Notes under the pieces: generated by a model
The model's input: the letters and a program-made list of their open reading frames with translations, nothing else
Databases searched by the model: none
What the model was told of the DNA's origin: nothing
Shown: positions 15,027 to 22,254 of the stretch, in pieces
Layout: every line of letters starts with the position of its first letter
How positions within the stretch are numbered: the first letter of the stretch is position 1
DNA from: Oerskovia merdavium
Lineage (GTDB): Bacteria > Actinomycetota > Actinomycetes > Actinomycetales > Cellulomonadaceae
Direction of reading: 5' to 3'
Length of the DNA: 38,089 bases
NCBI RefSeq assembly: GCF_014836755.1
Contig: NZ_JACSQF010000001.1
Coordinates: 439,994 to 478,082 of the forward strand
Program-made: the position numbers and the translations under genes

Positions 15027-16706
15027 GTGCCCCAGCCCTCCACCGACCCCACGCCCGTAGCCCCCGGTCCCGTTCCGGGCGACGACTTCCCGTTCCCGGT
15101 GGCCGAGGTCGAGATCGGGGAGGACGCCGGGCTGTCGGTGCGTGACCGTCTCCTGCTCAAGCTCCTGGGAGCACGCCGCCTCGCCCTGGGGTCCACGTCC
15201 AAGGACCGCCTGTGGGGGTGGCTCGGACCTGCGCTGGTCGCGCTGCTGGCGGGCGGTCTGCGCCTGTGGGACCTGGGCCGTCCCGGCAACCTCGTGTTCG
15301 ACGAGACGTACTACGTCAAGCAGGCGTACACGCTCCTGCGGGTGGGCTTCGAGGCCAAGTGGCCCGACGACCCCAACCCCGCGTTCGAGGCCGGGAACGT
15401 CGACACGTTCCTGAGCACCGCCGACTACGTCGTCCACCCTCCCCTGGGCAAGTGGATGATCGCGGGCGGCATGCAGCTCTTCGGCGGTGCCGAGAACCCC
15501 TGGTCGTGGCGCATCTCGACAGCGCTCGTCGGGATCCTCGCGGTGTTCCTGCTCGCCCGGATCGCGCGCCGCCTGTTCGCCTCGACCGCGATGGGCGTCC
15601 TGGCGGGCGGGCTGCTCGCGATCGACGGCATGGCGATCGTGCACTCGCGCACGGGGCTGCTCGACAACTTCCTCATGTTCTGGGTGCTCGTCGCGTTCGG
15701 GTTCCTCCTGCTGGACCGCGAGCAGGCCCGACGCCGGCTCGCGGACCGGGTCGCCGCCCTCGTGGACTCGGGCCGGGAGATCGGCCGCTACGGCCCGCGG
15801 CTCGGCTGGCGCTGGTGGCGCTTCGCGGCGGCCGTCTCGCTGGGGCTCGCGTGCGGGGTCAAGTGGTCGGGCCTGTACTTCCTCGCGGTCTTCGCTCTGC
15901 TGTCGGTGGTGTGGGACGCGACGGCGCGCCGCGCCGTCGGGATCAAGCGGTGGTGGGAGGACGCGCTGCTCGCCGACGCGATTCCGGCCGCGCTCGTCAT
16001 GCTGCCCACCGCGGCGCTCACCTATCTCGCGACCTGGTTCTCGTGGTTCCGCTCACCGAGCTCGTACATGCGCGACTGGGCCGCCGAGCACCCGGGCGAG
16101 GGCGTGCAGTGGCTCCCCGAGGCCCTGCGCTCGCTGTGGGCGTACCACCAGAAGATGTGGGACTTCCACACGGGGCTCAGCGCCGAGCACTCGTACGCGT
16201 CGAAGCCCATCGGCTGGATCGTGCAGTGGCGGCCCACGTCCTTCTACTACCGCGACGGGTCCGACGGCGTGACGGGATGCGGCTACGACGAGTGCGCGCG
16301 GGTCATCACGTCGCTGGGCAACCCGGTCCTGTGGTGGTCGGCCGCGCTCGCGATCGTGGCCACGGTCGTGCTCCTGGTGTGGCGCAAGGACTGGCGCGCG
16401 ACGGCCGTGCTGAGCGGGCTGGTCGCGGGCTGGCTCCCCTGGTTCGCGTACCCGGACCGCACGATCTTCACGTTCTACGCGATCGTGTTCACCCCGTGGG
16501 TCGTCCTCGCGCTCGTCTACGTCGTGACGGTCCTGCTCGAGGCCACCGAACGGGACCGCACGGCCCGCGGCTGGGTGATCTGGGCCGTGACCGCGCTGTT
16601 CACCGTGATCGTCGTGATGAGCATCTTCTTCTACCCGATCTGGACGGCCATGAACGTCCCCGAGTGGTTCTGGCGACTGCACATGTGGCTGCCCAGCTGG
16701 ATCTGA
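15027..16706 (+). CDS. pmt: GT39 dolichyl/polyprenyl-phosphate-mannose protein mannosyltransferase
   Basis: A 559-residue integral membrane glycosyltransferase of the PMT family. It transfers mannose from polyprenyl-phosphate-mannose to Ser/Thr of secreted proteins during export. The conserved acidic pair is in the first outer loop (NLVFDETYYVKQ; Asp92, Glu93). Further family motifs are VHPPLGKWMIAGGMQLFG, the DGMAIVHSRTGLLDNFLMFW segment, CGVKWSGLYFLAVF, and a C-terminal multi-span region. About ten to eleven hydrophobic segments can be counted. The GTG at 15027 is preferred to the ATG at 15018 because TACGAT lies 7 bases before it and no ribosome binding site precedes either. It is divergent from rsmI and ends at a bidirectional terminator. 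Confidence 0.93.
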   Translation: MPQPSTDPTPVAPGPVPGDDFPFPVAEVEIGEDAGLSVRDRLLLKLLGARRLALGSTSKDRLWGWLGPALVALLAGGLRLWDLGRPGNLVFDETYYVKQAYTLLRVGFEAKWPDDPNPAFEAGNVDTFLSTADYVVHPPLGKWMIAGGMQLFGGAENPWSWRISTALVGILAVFLLARIARRLFASTAMGVLAGGLLAIDGMAIVHSRTGLLDNFLMFWVLVAFGFLLLDREQARRRLADRVAALVDSGREIGRYGPRLGWRWWRFAAAVSLGLACGVKWSGLYFLAVFALLSVVWDATARRAVGIKRWWEDALLADAIPAALVMLPTAALTYLATWFSWFRSPSSYMRDWAAEHPGEGVQWLPEALRSLWAYHQKMWDFHTGLSAEHSYASKPIGWIVQWRPTSFYYRDGSDGVTGCGYDECARVITSLGNPVLWWSAALAIVATVVLLVWRKDWRATAVLSGLVAGWLPWFAYPDRTIFTFYAIVFTPWVVLALVYVVTVLLEATERDRTARGWVIWAVTALFTVIVVMSIFFYPIWTAMNVPEWFWRLHMWLPSWI

Positions 16707-16733
16707 CCGGCACCGGTCGGGTGCGGTCTCCCC

Positions 16734-16773
16734 GTGCCGAGCATGCGGTGGCGGTCGGTCGCATGCTCGGCAC
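16734..16773. terminator. bidirectional hairpin between mannosyltransferase and hexosaminidase genes
   Basis: Perfect 14-bp arms (16734-16747 and 16760-16773; GTGCCGAGCATGCG and its complement) with a 12-base loop. It lies midway between the stop codons of the two convergent genes and can serve both strands. There is no U-tract. Confidence 0.8.
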
Positions 16774-16788
16774 CGGAGGGCGGACGGA

Positions 16789-18252
16789 CTACGCCCAGTC
16801 GACCTGCGGCGTCTCGTGGAACGGCAGGCCCTCGCGACGCCACGTCGCGGACTCGGCCACGACACGGGCGCGGTAGCCCTCCCAGTCCTTGCGCTCGGGT
16901 GCGGTCCAGGCGACCTCGGCGACCGCGGACAGGCGCGGCAGGAGCATGAGGAAGAGCTCCTCCTGGGTCGAGAGGGTCTCGGTCCACACCGCGGCCTCGA
17001 CGCCCTCGATCTGGTCGGCGGGCAGACCCTCGATGACCTCGGCCGGGTCCCAGTCGTACGCGGTGCGCAGCTCGATGAGGCCCGCCCAGTCCTGTCCCAG
17101 GGGGTACTCGGCGGTGTACTTCATGTCCAGGTAGGCGCGGTTGCCCGGAGACATGATGAAGCGCGAGCCGCGGGCCGCCGCCGCGAGGAAGGGCGCGCTG
17201 TCGACGCGGTTGTCCCAGTACTGCAGGAGCGTGTCCGGGCGCGTCCCGGCCTGGGCCGCCTCCTGCCAGGTGATGGCCTTCTTGCCCGTCTCTGCCACGA
17301 TCTGCTCGAGCAGCACGATGAACTGCCCGTACTCCTCGGCGCCCAGCGTGAGCGCCTCGTCACCGCCCACGTGGAGGTACTCGCCGTCGGTGATCGCGGC
17401 GACGTCCGCGAGGACCTCGCGCAGGAACGGCTCGGTCGCAGGGAGGTCGTACGTGAGCTGCGAGAACCCGACCTCGATGCCCTCGTACGGCGCCGTGCGC
17501 TGACCGTCGGCTCGCAGCTCGCCGTAGACCGAGGTGGCGGCGTTGGTGTGCCCGGGGAGGTCGATCTCGGGGACGATCGTGACGAAGCGGTCCGCGGCGT
17601 AGTCCTGCAGGTGGCGGAAGTCGGCGAGGCTCAGGTGCCCGCCGGCCCTGCCGCTCGTCGAGGTCTCGGACGCGAGCTTCGCGAGCTCGGGCCGCGACGG
17701 CGTCTCGATGCGCCAGCCCTGGTCGTCGGTCAGGTGCAGGTGCAGGACGTTGAGCTTGTAGGCCGCAAGGACGTCGATCACGAGCTCGATCTGCCGCACG
17801 GGGAAGAAGTTGCGGGCCACGTCGAACGAGAGGCCGCGCCAGGCGTAGCGCGGGGCGTCGTGCACGACGACGGCGCTCACCTCGGGGCCGTGCTCGCCCT
17901 CGGTCACGAGCTGGCGGAGCGTCTGGACCGCGTCGAACAGGCCGACCGGCGCTGCGGCCGTCAGGACGGCCCCCGAGCCGCTCACCTCGAGCGTGTAGCG
18001 CTCGGGGCTGTCCGAGCCCGCGGGGCCCGCGACGTCGGCGAGCCGCAGCGCGATGGAGGGGGCGCCGTCGGGCACGGAGCCCACGACGGTGACCTGCGTG
18101 CCCGCGGCACGCGTCAGGAGGTCCGCGGCGTGGGCCGCGATCCGCTGCTCGGCCTCGGTGGGCCCGGCCACGAGGACGGCACCCTCGAGCGGGAGCGCGC
18201 CACCGTCCACCGGGGACTCGACGTGCAGGGGCTGGGGGATGATGGCGACCAT
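16789..18252 (-). CDS. GH20 beta-N-acetylhexosaminidase (intracellular type)
   Basis: A 487-residue family 20 glycoside hydrolase that releases N-acetylglucosamine or N-acetylgalactosamine from the non-reducing end of oligosaccharides such as chitobiose. An N-terminal GH20b domain (residues 1-135) precedes the catalytic barrel. Motifs are WRGLSFDVARNFFPV, LNVLHLHLTDDQGWRIE, IVPEIDLPGHTNAA, and YLHVGGDEALTLG, which holds the catalytic Asp-Glu pair near residues 298-299. Later come WQEAAQAG, LLQYWDNR and GVEAAVWTET. No signal peptide is visible, so it probably works inside the cell on imported GlcNAc oligomers from chitin or cell-wall turnover. GAGG lies about 9 bases before the ATG. Palindromic operator-like sequences lie just upstream. 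Confidence 0.94.
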   Translation of the reverse strand: MVAIIPQPLHVESPVDGGALPLEGAVLVAGPTEAEQRIAAHAADLLTRAAGTQVTVVGSVPDGAPSIALRLADVAGPAGSDSPERYTLEVSGSGAVLTAAAPVGLFDAVQTLRQLVTEGEHGPEVSAVVVHDAPRYAWRGLSFDVARNFFPVRQIELVIDVLAAYKLNVLHLHLTDDQGWRIETPSRPELAKLASETSTSGRAGGHLSLADFRHLQDYAADRFVTIVPEIDLPGHTNAATSVYGELRADGQRTAPYEGIEVGFSQLTYDLPATEPFLREVLADVAAITDGEYLHVGGDEALTLGAEEYGQFIVLLEQIVAETGKKAITWQEAAQAGTRPDTLLQYWDNRVDSAPFLAAAARGSRFIMSPGNRAYLDMKYTAEYPLGQDWAGLIELRTAYDWDPAEVIEGLPADQIEGVEAAVWTETLSTQEELFLMLLPRLSAVAEVAWTAPERKDWEGYRARVVAESATWRREGLPFHETPQVDWA

Positions 18253-18272
18253 CGGGGGAACCTCGTCGTCGT

Positions 18273-18335
18273 GGTATCTCGACCCGACCGTGTCGAATCG
18301 ATTCGTCTGTACTGGTCGACATACCGTAACCGCCC
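18273..18335 (-). promoter_or_regulatory. palindromic operator candidates upstream of the hexosaminidase gene
   Basis: Two dyads are present. CGAATCGATTCG (18294-18305) is a perfect 12-bp palindrome with a central CG, the style of LacI-family operators. Around it, GGTATCTCGACC (18273-18284) and GGTCGACATACC (18324-18335) form a 12-base inverted repeat with one mismatch. Both lie within 85 bases of the hexosaminidase start. Neither matches the DasR site as I know it. A sugar-responsive repressor encoded elsewhere is the natural guess. Confidence 0.5.
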
Positions 18336-18377
18336 CGGCAGGCGCGAACAAGCGGCCCCTGCGCAGGCGCCGGAGCC

Positions 18378-20057
18378 CTACTCGACGACGACGACGAGCG
18401 GCGAGGGAGCCGCGTCGCCTGCGGCGACGGGGCCGGCGGTCGCTTCGCCCACCGCGTCCGTCCAGCCCCACCACGACGCCGCCGGGACGGCCTTGGTGAG
18501 CTCGTTCCAGGCCTTCTCGCGCGCCGCGAACGCACCCGCGACGTCCGAGTGCAGCACCACGGCCACGGCGTCCTCGGTCGTCGACAGCGACTGCGCCTCG
18601 GTCAGCGCACCCGGCCGCGAGACGTGCACCACGAGCATCTTCTGCGGCAGGGCCTTGCCCTCCACGACGCCGGCGAGGTAGTCCACGACCGCGTCGATCT
18701 CCTGCGCGGGGACGACCCCGTCCTTCTTGACCGCACCGCTCGCCCGGCGCGCGTCGAGGTCGAGCGAGACCCCGACCCCCGGCAGCGACAGCAGCTCGGC
18801 GTACTGGCGGACCTGCTCGACGAACGTCGCCTTCCCCGGCTGGAACTCGAGAAGGACGTGCTGCCCCGCGGCGAGGGCGGCGTCGACCGCTGGGCGCACG
18901 GCCTCGACCGTGAGCTCGGTCGAGTAGTTCCCGTCCTTGCCCGCAGCGCCCGAGGACTCCGTGACGACCAGCTCGAGGGTCGGGACCGTCACGGTCGGGT
19001 CGGTCTCGCCCGACTCCCCCGCGACCGCGACGTACGGCTCGGCACGAGCGGCGGTCCGCTCGACCGCGTCGGCGATCTTTGCGGCCGTCGCCGGGACCGT
19101 GGTCCCCGGCAGGACGACGTAGCGCTTGCCCGCCGTGACGAGCTGTCCGCCGCCCGTGAGCTCGACCCCCGTCTCGGCCGCCCGCACCCGCGCCGTCAGC
19201 TGTTCGACCGTCCCGAACGACTCGCCGATCCCGACGACCGCGAGCGCCTTGGCCTGGGCCATGGCCTGGACCGAGACGCTCGAGGCCCGGGGGTCGCCGC
19301 CGGGGACGGCGAGCGGGACCACTCCCGCGGCCTGCGCCGTGGCGAGCGCGGCCACGTGGCCGTCCTCCTCGTCGACCAGGGCCAGCACCTCGGTCAGGAG
19401 CTGCGGCGACCCGGTCTCGGGGAGCTGCTCCTGGACCTCCGCGAGGTCCCTCTCGTCGATCTCCGTCCCGCCGTCCACGGTCTCCACGAGCGACTCCGCC
19501 CCGAGGACCACGGTCTGCAGGTCCGGGTCGATCGCCTCGACGCTCGCGCGGGCGTCGTCCTCGAGGTCCTCGGCCGAGGCGACGGACGAGACTGCGGCGA
19601 CCCCGGCCGCGCCCGAGGCGCCTCCCTTGCCCGACGCCACGGCCCGCGGGGCCGGGTCCGGCGTCACGACGACGGCCGTGACCGCGCCGAGCCGGGCGAT
19701 CTCCTTGGTGAGGCCGCTGCCGGCGATCGCCCCGCCCGTGAGCAGGACCGGGGCGTGGAGCGGCAGCGCGGCGGCCGCGGCCGCCTTCTGCGCGGTCTCG
19801 TCCTCCGCGTCGGCCAGGATCACCACCGGTGCGGACGCGAAGAACGCCTGGCTCGCGGTGAGCGTGAGCTCGACAGGGTCGGTCGAGCCGAGGACGACGA
19901 CGGGCGCGACCTCGTCGGCCGCGACGACACGCAGTCCGCCGTCGGGAACCTCGGCCGTGCTCGCTGGACCAGCCTCCTCCCCACAACCGGCCAGCAGCGG
20001 GGTCGCCACCAGGACAGAGGCAGCAAGAGCGACGATTCGGACCTTCCGTGAATTCAC
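18378..20057 (-). CDS. secreted lipoprotein with CWB2-like repeats
   Basis: A 559-residue lipoprotein. The signal peptide ends in a perfect lipobox LLAGC, giving lipidated Cys25. The N-terminal half carries alternating hydrophobic strands such as EVAPVVVLGSTDPVELTLTA and APVLLTGGAIAGSGLTKEI, followed by LGAVTAVVV. These resemble cell-wall-binding repeat 2 modules. The C-terminal third (LLEFQPGKATFVEQVRQYAEL, VGVSLDLDARR, LPQKMLVVHVSRP) resembles a barrel-like domain seen in other actinobacterial lipoproteins of unknown function. It is therefore an envelope protein on the outer face of the membrane. The GTG at 20057 is chosen because it begins the basic n-region; GATGAT six bases upstream could be a non-canonical leaderless -10. 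It is divergent from the first DUF4190 gene. The function is not known to me. Confidence 0.75.
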   Translation of the reverse strand: MNSRKVRIVALAASVLVATPLLAGCGEEAGPASTAEVPDGGLRVVAADEVAPVVVLGSTDPVELTLTASQAFFASAPVVILADAEDETAQKAAAAAALPLHAPVLLTGGAIAGSGLTKEIARLGAVTAVVVTPDPAPRAVASGKGGASGAAGVAAVSSVASAEDLEDDARASVEAIDPDLQTVVLGAESLVETVDGGTEIDERDLAEVQEQLPETGSPQLLTEVLALVDEEDGHVAALATAQAAGVVPLAVPGGDPRASSVSVQAMAQAKALAVVGIGESFGTVEQLTARVRAAETGVELTGGGQLVTAGKRYVVLPGTTVPATAAKIADAVERTAARAEPYVAVAGESGETDPTVTVPTLELVVTESSGAAGKDGNYSTELTVEAVRPAVDAALAAGQHVLLEFQPGKATFVEQVRQYAELLSLPGVGVSLDLDARRASGAVKKDGVVPAQEIDAVVDYLAGVVEGKALPQKMLVVHVSRPGALTEAQSLSTTEDAVAVVLHSDVAGAFAAREKAWNELTKAVPAASWWGWTDAVGEATAGPVAAGDAAPSPLVVVVE

Positions 20058-20180
20058 GTCTCTATCATCGCCTACCTGGTCTGTCGCGCCGAGTCGTGGG
20101 CGAGTCGTGGACGTCGGGGGTGGTCCGCGCACCCCAGGGAGGCCCGACGACGCCACGCCCGACACGGGGTGTCCTCACCA

Positions 20181-20209
20181 TTGTCGCGGGTCATCCCGCA
20201 GGACATACT
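20181..20209 (+). promoter_or_regulatory. promoter of the first DUF4190 gene
   Basis: TTGTCG at 20181-20186, a 17-base spacer, and CATACT at 20204-20209. Transcription would start near 20216, giving a leader of about 28 bases that contains the GAGGAG ribosome binding site. Confidence 0.6.
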
Positions 20210-20243
20210 GGCGGCGATCATCGACCGCACCACGAGGAGTGAC

Positions 20244-20771
20244 ATGTCCTACCCCGAGCAGCCTGAGCAGAACCCGTCAGGAACGCCGAACCCGTCCGGT
20301 CAGCCGAACCCGTACACCGGCCCCCAGGACCCCGCTGCCGGCCAGGCACCCCAGGCTCCCCAGTACGGCGCGCCCCAGGCTCCGCAGGCCCCGCAGTACG
20401 GCGCGCCCGCGCCAGGCTCGCCCTACGGTGCGGCTGCACCGCAGGCGCCGTACACGCCCGGTGGCGTCCCCGGCGCCCCGGCCGAGGACCCGGGCAAGAC
20501 GCTCGGCATCGTCGGGCTCGTCCTGTCGATCATCGGCTGCACGTCGCTCATCGGCCTGATCCTGAGCATCGTCGCGCTCAACAAGTCCAAGAAGGCGGGC
20601 TACAAGAACGGGATCGCGCTCGCCGGCATCATCGTCGGTGCGGTGCTGCTCGTCGGTGCCATCATCTTCGGCATCATCGCCGGCATCGGCGCGATGGAGC
20701 TCATCGAGAAGTGCTCCGAGCTCGGCCCCGGGGTCTGGGAAGAGAACGGCATCACGTACACCTGCTCCTGA
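20244..20771 (+). CDS. DUF4190 membrane protein with Pro/Gln-rich N-terminus
   Basis: A 175-residue protein. The first 90 residues are low-complexity Pro/Gln/Ala/Tyr sequence with repeated APQAPQYGAP units and should be cytoplasmic and disordered. Then comes PGKTLGIVGLVLSIIGCTSLIGLILSIVALNKS, a positively charged turn, and a second hydrophobic hairpin, which is the DUF4190 pattern. A short external tail holds two cysteines (KCSEL and YTCS), a likely disulphide pair. Family function is unknown. GAGGAG five bases before the ATG makes the start secure. The next gene downstream encodes a shorter relative, so the two look like a local duplication. A long hairpin terminator directly follows. Confidence 0.8.
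   Translation: MSYPEQPEQNPSGTPNPSGQPNPYTGPQDPAAGQAPQAPQYGAPQAPQAPQYGAPAPGSPYGAAAPQAPYTPGGVPGAPAEDPGKTLGIVGLVLSIIGCTSLIGLILSIVALNKSKKAGYKNGIALAGIIVGAVLLVGAIIFGIIAGIGAMELIEKCSELGPGVWEENGITYTCS
20361..20408 (+). repeat. short in-gene repeat of the APQYGAP coding unit
   Basis: CAGTACGGCGCGCCC occurs at 20361-20375 and again at 20394-20408, 33 bases apart in frame. It encodes the repeated QYGAP segment of the DUF4190 protein. Confidence 0.6.
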
Positions 20772-20784
20772 CCTCGTCGCACCA

Positions 20785-20826
20785 CGCCCGTGGGCCCCGC
20801 CGTCTGCCGGTCGGGGCCCACGGGCG
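20785..20826 (+). terminator. long hairpin terminator after the first DUF4190 gene
   Basis: A perfect 15-bp stem (20785-20799 with 20812-20826; left arm CGCCCGTGGGCCCCG) and a 12-base loop, 13 bases past the stop codon. A second small hairpin (CGCTCC, TG, GGAGCG) overlaps its end. There is no U-tract. Confidence 0.8.
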
Positions 20827-21013
20827 CTCCTGGGAGCGACCGCCTGGCAGGCGCTCCGCTCGGCGGCCCGGCCGACTCGGCGATACTGGACGGTGCCGAC
20901 CACCCGGACGATCCCCGTCGACCGGCATCCGGCCCGCAGCAGCCGCAGGTCGAGCCGAGCCCGGGCACCCCGCCCGGCGAACGCCGACCCGACACCGACC
21001 CGTGAGGACCCCC

Positions 21014-21322
21014 GTGACCGAGACCGAGCCGATCACCACCAACCCCGGCAAGACTCTGGGCGTCGTCGCGCTCGTGCTGTCGATCCCTCTGTCGCTGGTC
21101 GGGCTGGTCCTGGGGATCGTGGGACTGGTCAGGTCACGCCGGGCGCGCCAGCACAACTGGTGGGCCGTGGCCGCGATCGCGGTCTCGTTCCTCGTCATCG
21201 TGGCCGTGGTGATCTGGGCTGCGACCCTCGTCTGGCTCATGGGCGAGTGCGCGGAGCTCGGGGTCGGGACCCATGTCGTCGACGGGCGCGCGATCGAGTG
21301 CGTCGCACCCGCCGGGTCCTGA
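21014..21322 (+). CDS. small DUF4190-like membrane protein
   Basis: A 102-residue protein made of the DUF4190 core alone: TNPGKTLGVVALVLSIPLSLVG, a basic loop (RSRRARQHNWW), then a second hydrophobic segment (WAVAAIAVSFLVIVAVVIWAATLVWL). It shares the GKTLG(I/V)V opening and the external tail of the preceding gene's product, again with two cysteines (GECAEL and IECVAP). It lacks the Pro/Gln-rich front. The GTG at 21014 has GAGGA five to six bases upstream. The strong terminator between the two genes implies separate transcription. Function is unknown. Confidence 0.7.
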   Translation: MTETEPITTNPGKTLGVVALVLSIPLSLVGLVLGIVGLVRSRRARQHNWWAVAAIAVSFLVIVAVVIWAATLVWLMGECAELGVGTHVVDGRAIECVAPAGS

Positions 21323-21379
21323 CCGTCCACGACCTACCGGGTCGGCCCAGGGCCACGGCCCAGCCCGCCCGCGGCTCCC

Positions 21380-22243
21380 TCAGACCGTTGGCGCGAGGTC
21401 CGGGCTCTGCACGCACAGCGCGCCGCGGACCGCACCGGCGGACAAGGCCTCGGCGACCGTGGCGCCCGACAGGTGCGCGTCGAGGAAGCCCGCGAAGAAC
21501 GCGTCTCCCGCCCCGTTGGTGTCCACGACGTGCTCGACCGTGACCGCCGGAACGTCGAACCACTCGCCGTCGGCCGTGAGGGCGCTCGCTCCCCTGGCCC
21601 CGTGCGTGCAGACCACGAGACGTGCGCCGGCCGCGACCCGCTCCTCCATGAACGCGCGGTATCCCGGCAACCGGTCCGAGCTGAGGAAGAGGAACGTCGC
21701 GGCGTCGAGGAACTCGCGGTGGAACGCGGCCTCCCCGTCGTAGTCGTGCACGTCGCACCACACGTCCTTGCCCAGGCGTCGCGCCTCGCGCAGCAACGGC
21801 AGCGCCGGGACCGCGAGGTCGATCACGACCGCCTGAGCATCGCCCAGGGCCGTAACCGCGGCCTCCCACGTCTCCCCGCGCGGCACGTCCCCCGGCGCCT
21901 GGAGGTAGATCGACAACCGCTCGCCCGACGCACCCATGAGGTTGAGGTGCCGCTCGGTCCGGCCGTCCGGGTCCGGTTCCACGAGGAGCGCGACCCCCGC
22001 TGCCCGCAGGACGTCCTCGACGCGGGGGGCGACGTCGTCGGACCCCAGGACCGTGCGCAGCGTGACCGCACGCCCCAGCGCACGCAGGTTGAGCGCCTTG
22101 CCCGCCGACGTGCCGCCCACCGTGGCCAGGTGGCGTCGCGCGAAGAGCGTCTGCGAGCGGGGCTCGGGCAGGGCGTCGAGGTAGACGAGCTCGTTCCACG
22201 ACGCGGGGCCGGCGACGAAGACCGGGGCAGGCTGATGTTCCAT
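21380..22243 (-). CDS. PfkB/ribokinase-family sugar kinase
   Basis: A 287-residue carbohydrate kinase of the ribokinase superfamily, which phosphorylates a sugar or nucleoside with ATP. The N-terminal strand is VFVAGPASWNELVYLD. The Gly-rich region (VGGTSAGKALNLRALG) matches the family's substrate-lid signature. The C-terminal signature DTNGAGDAFFAGFLDAHL carries the catalytic Asp. The substrate cannot be told from sequence. It starts 11 bases after the stop of the ABC exporter gene, so the two form an operon. This pairing of an exporter-type ABC protein with a sugar kinase is not a familiar one. The ribosome binding site is weak (GGGCGGC), consistent with translation coupled to the upstream gene. 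Confidence 0.88.
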   Translation of the reverse strand: MEHQPAPVFVAGPASWNELVYLDALPEPRSQTLFARRHLATVGGTSAGKALNLRALGRAVTLRTVLGSDDVAPRVEDVLRAAGVALLVEPDPDGRTERHLNLMGASGERLSIYLQAPGDVPRGETWEAAVTALGDAQAVVIDLAVPALPLLREARRLGKDVWCDVHDYDGEAAFHREFLDAATFLFLSSDRLPGYRAFMEERVAAGARLVVCTHGARGASALTADGEWFDVPAVTVEHVVDTNGAGDAFFAGFLDAHLSGATVAEALSAGAVRGALCVQSPDLAPTV

Positions 22244-22254
22244 GCCGCCCGACG

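Noticed and set aside
18253-19986. Upstream extension of the hexosaminidase frame to 1065 codons
   Set aside because: It lies out of frame inside the CWB2-like lipoprotein gene and has shadow composition. The GH20 homology starts at 18252.
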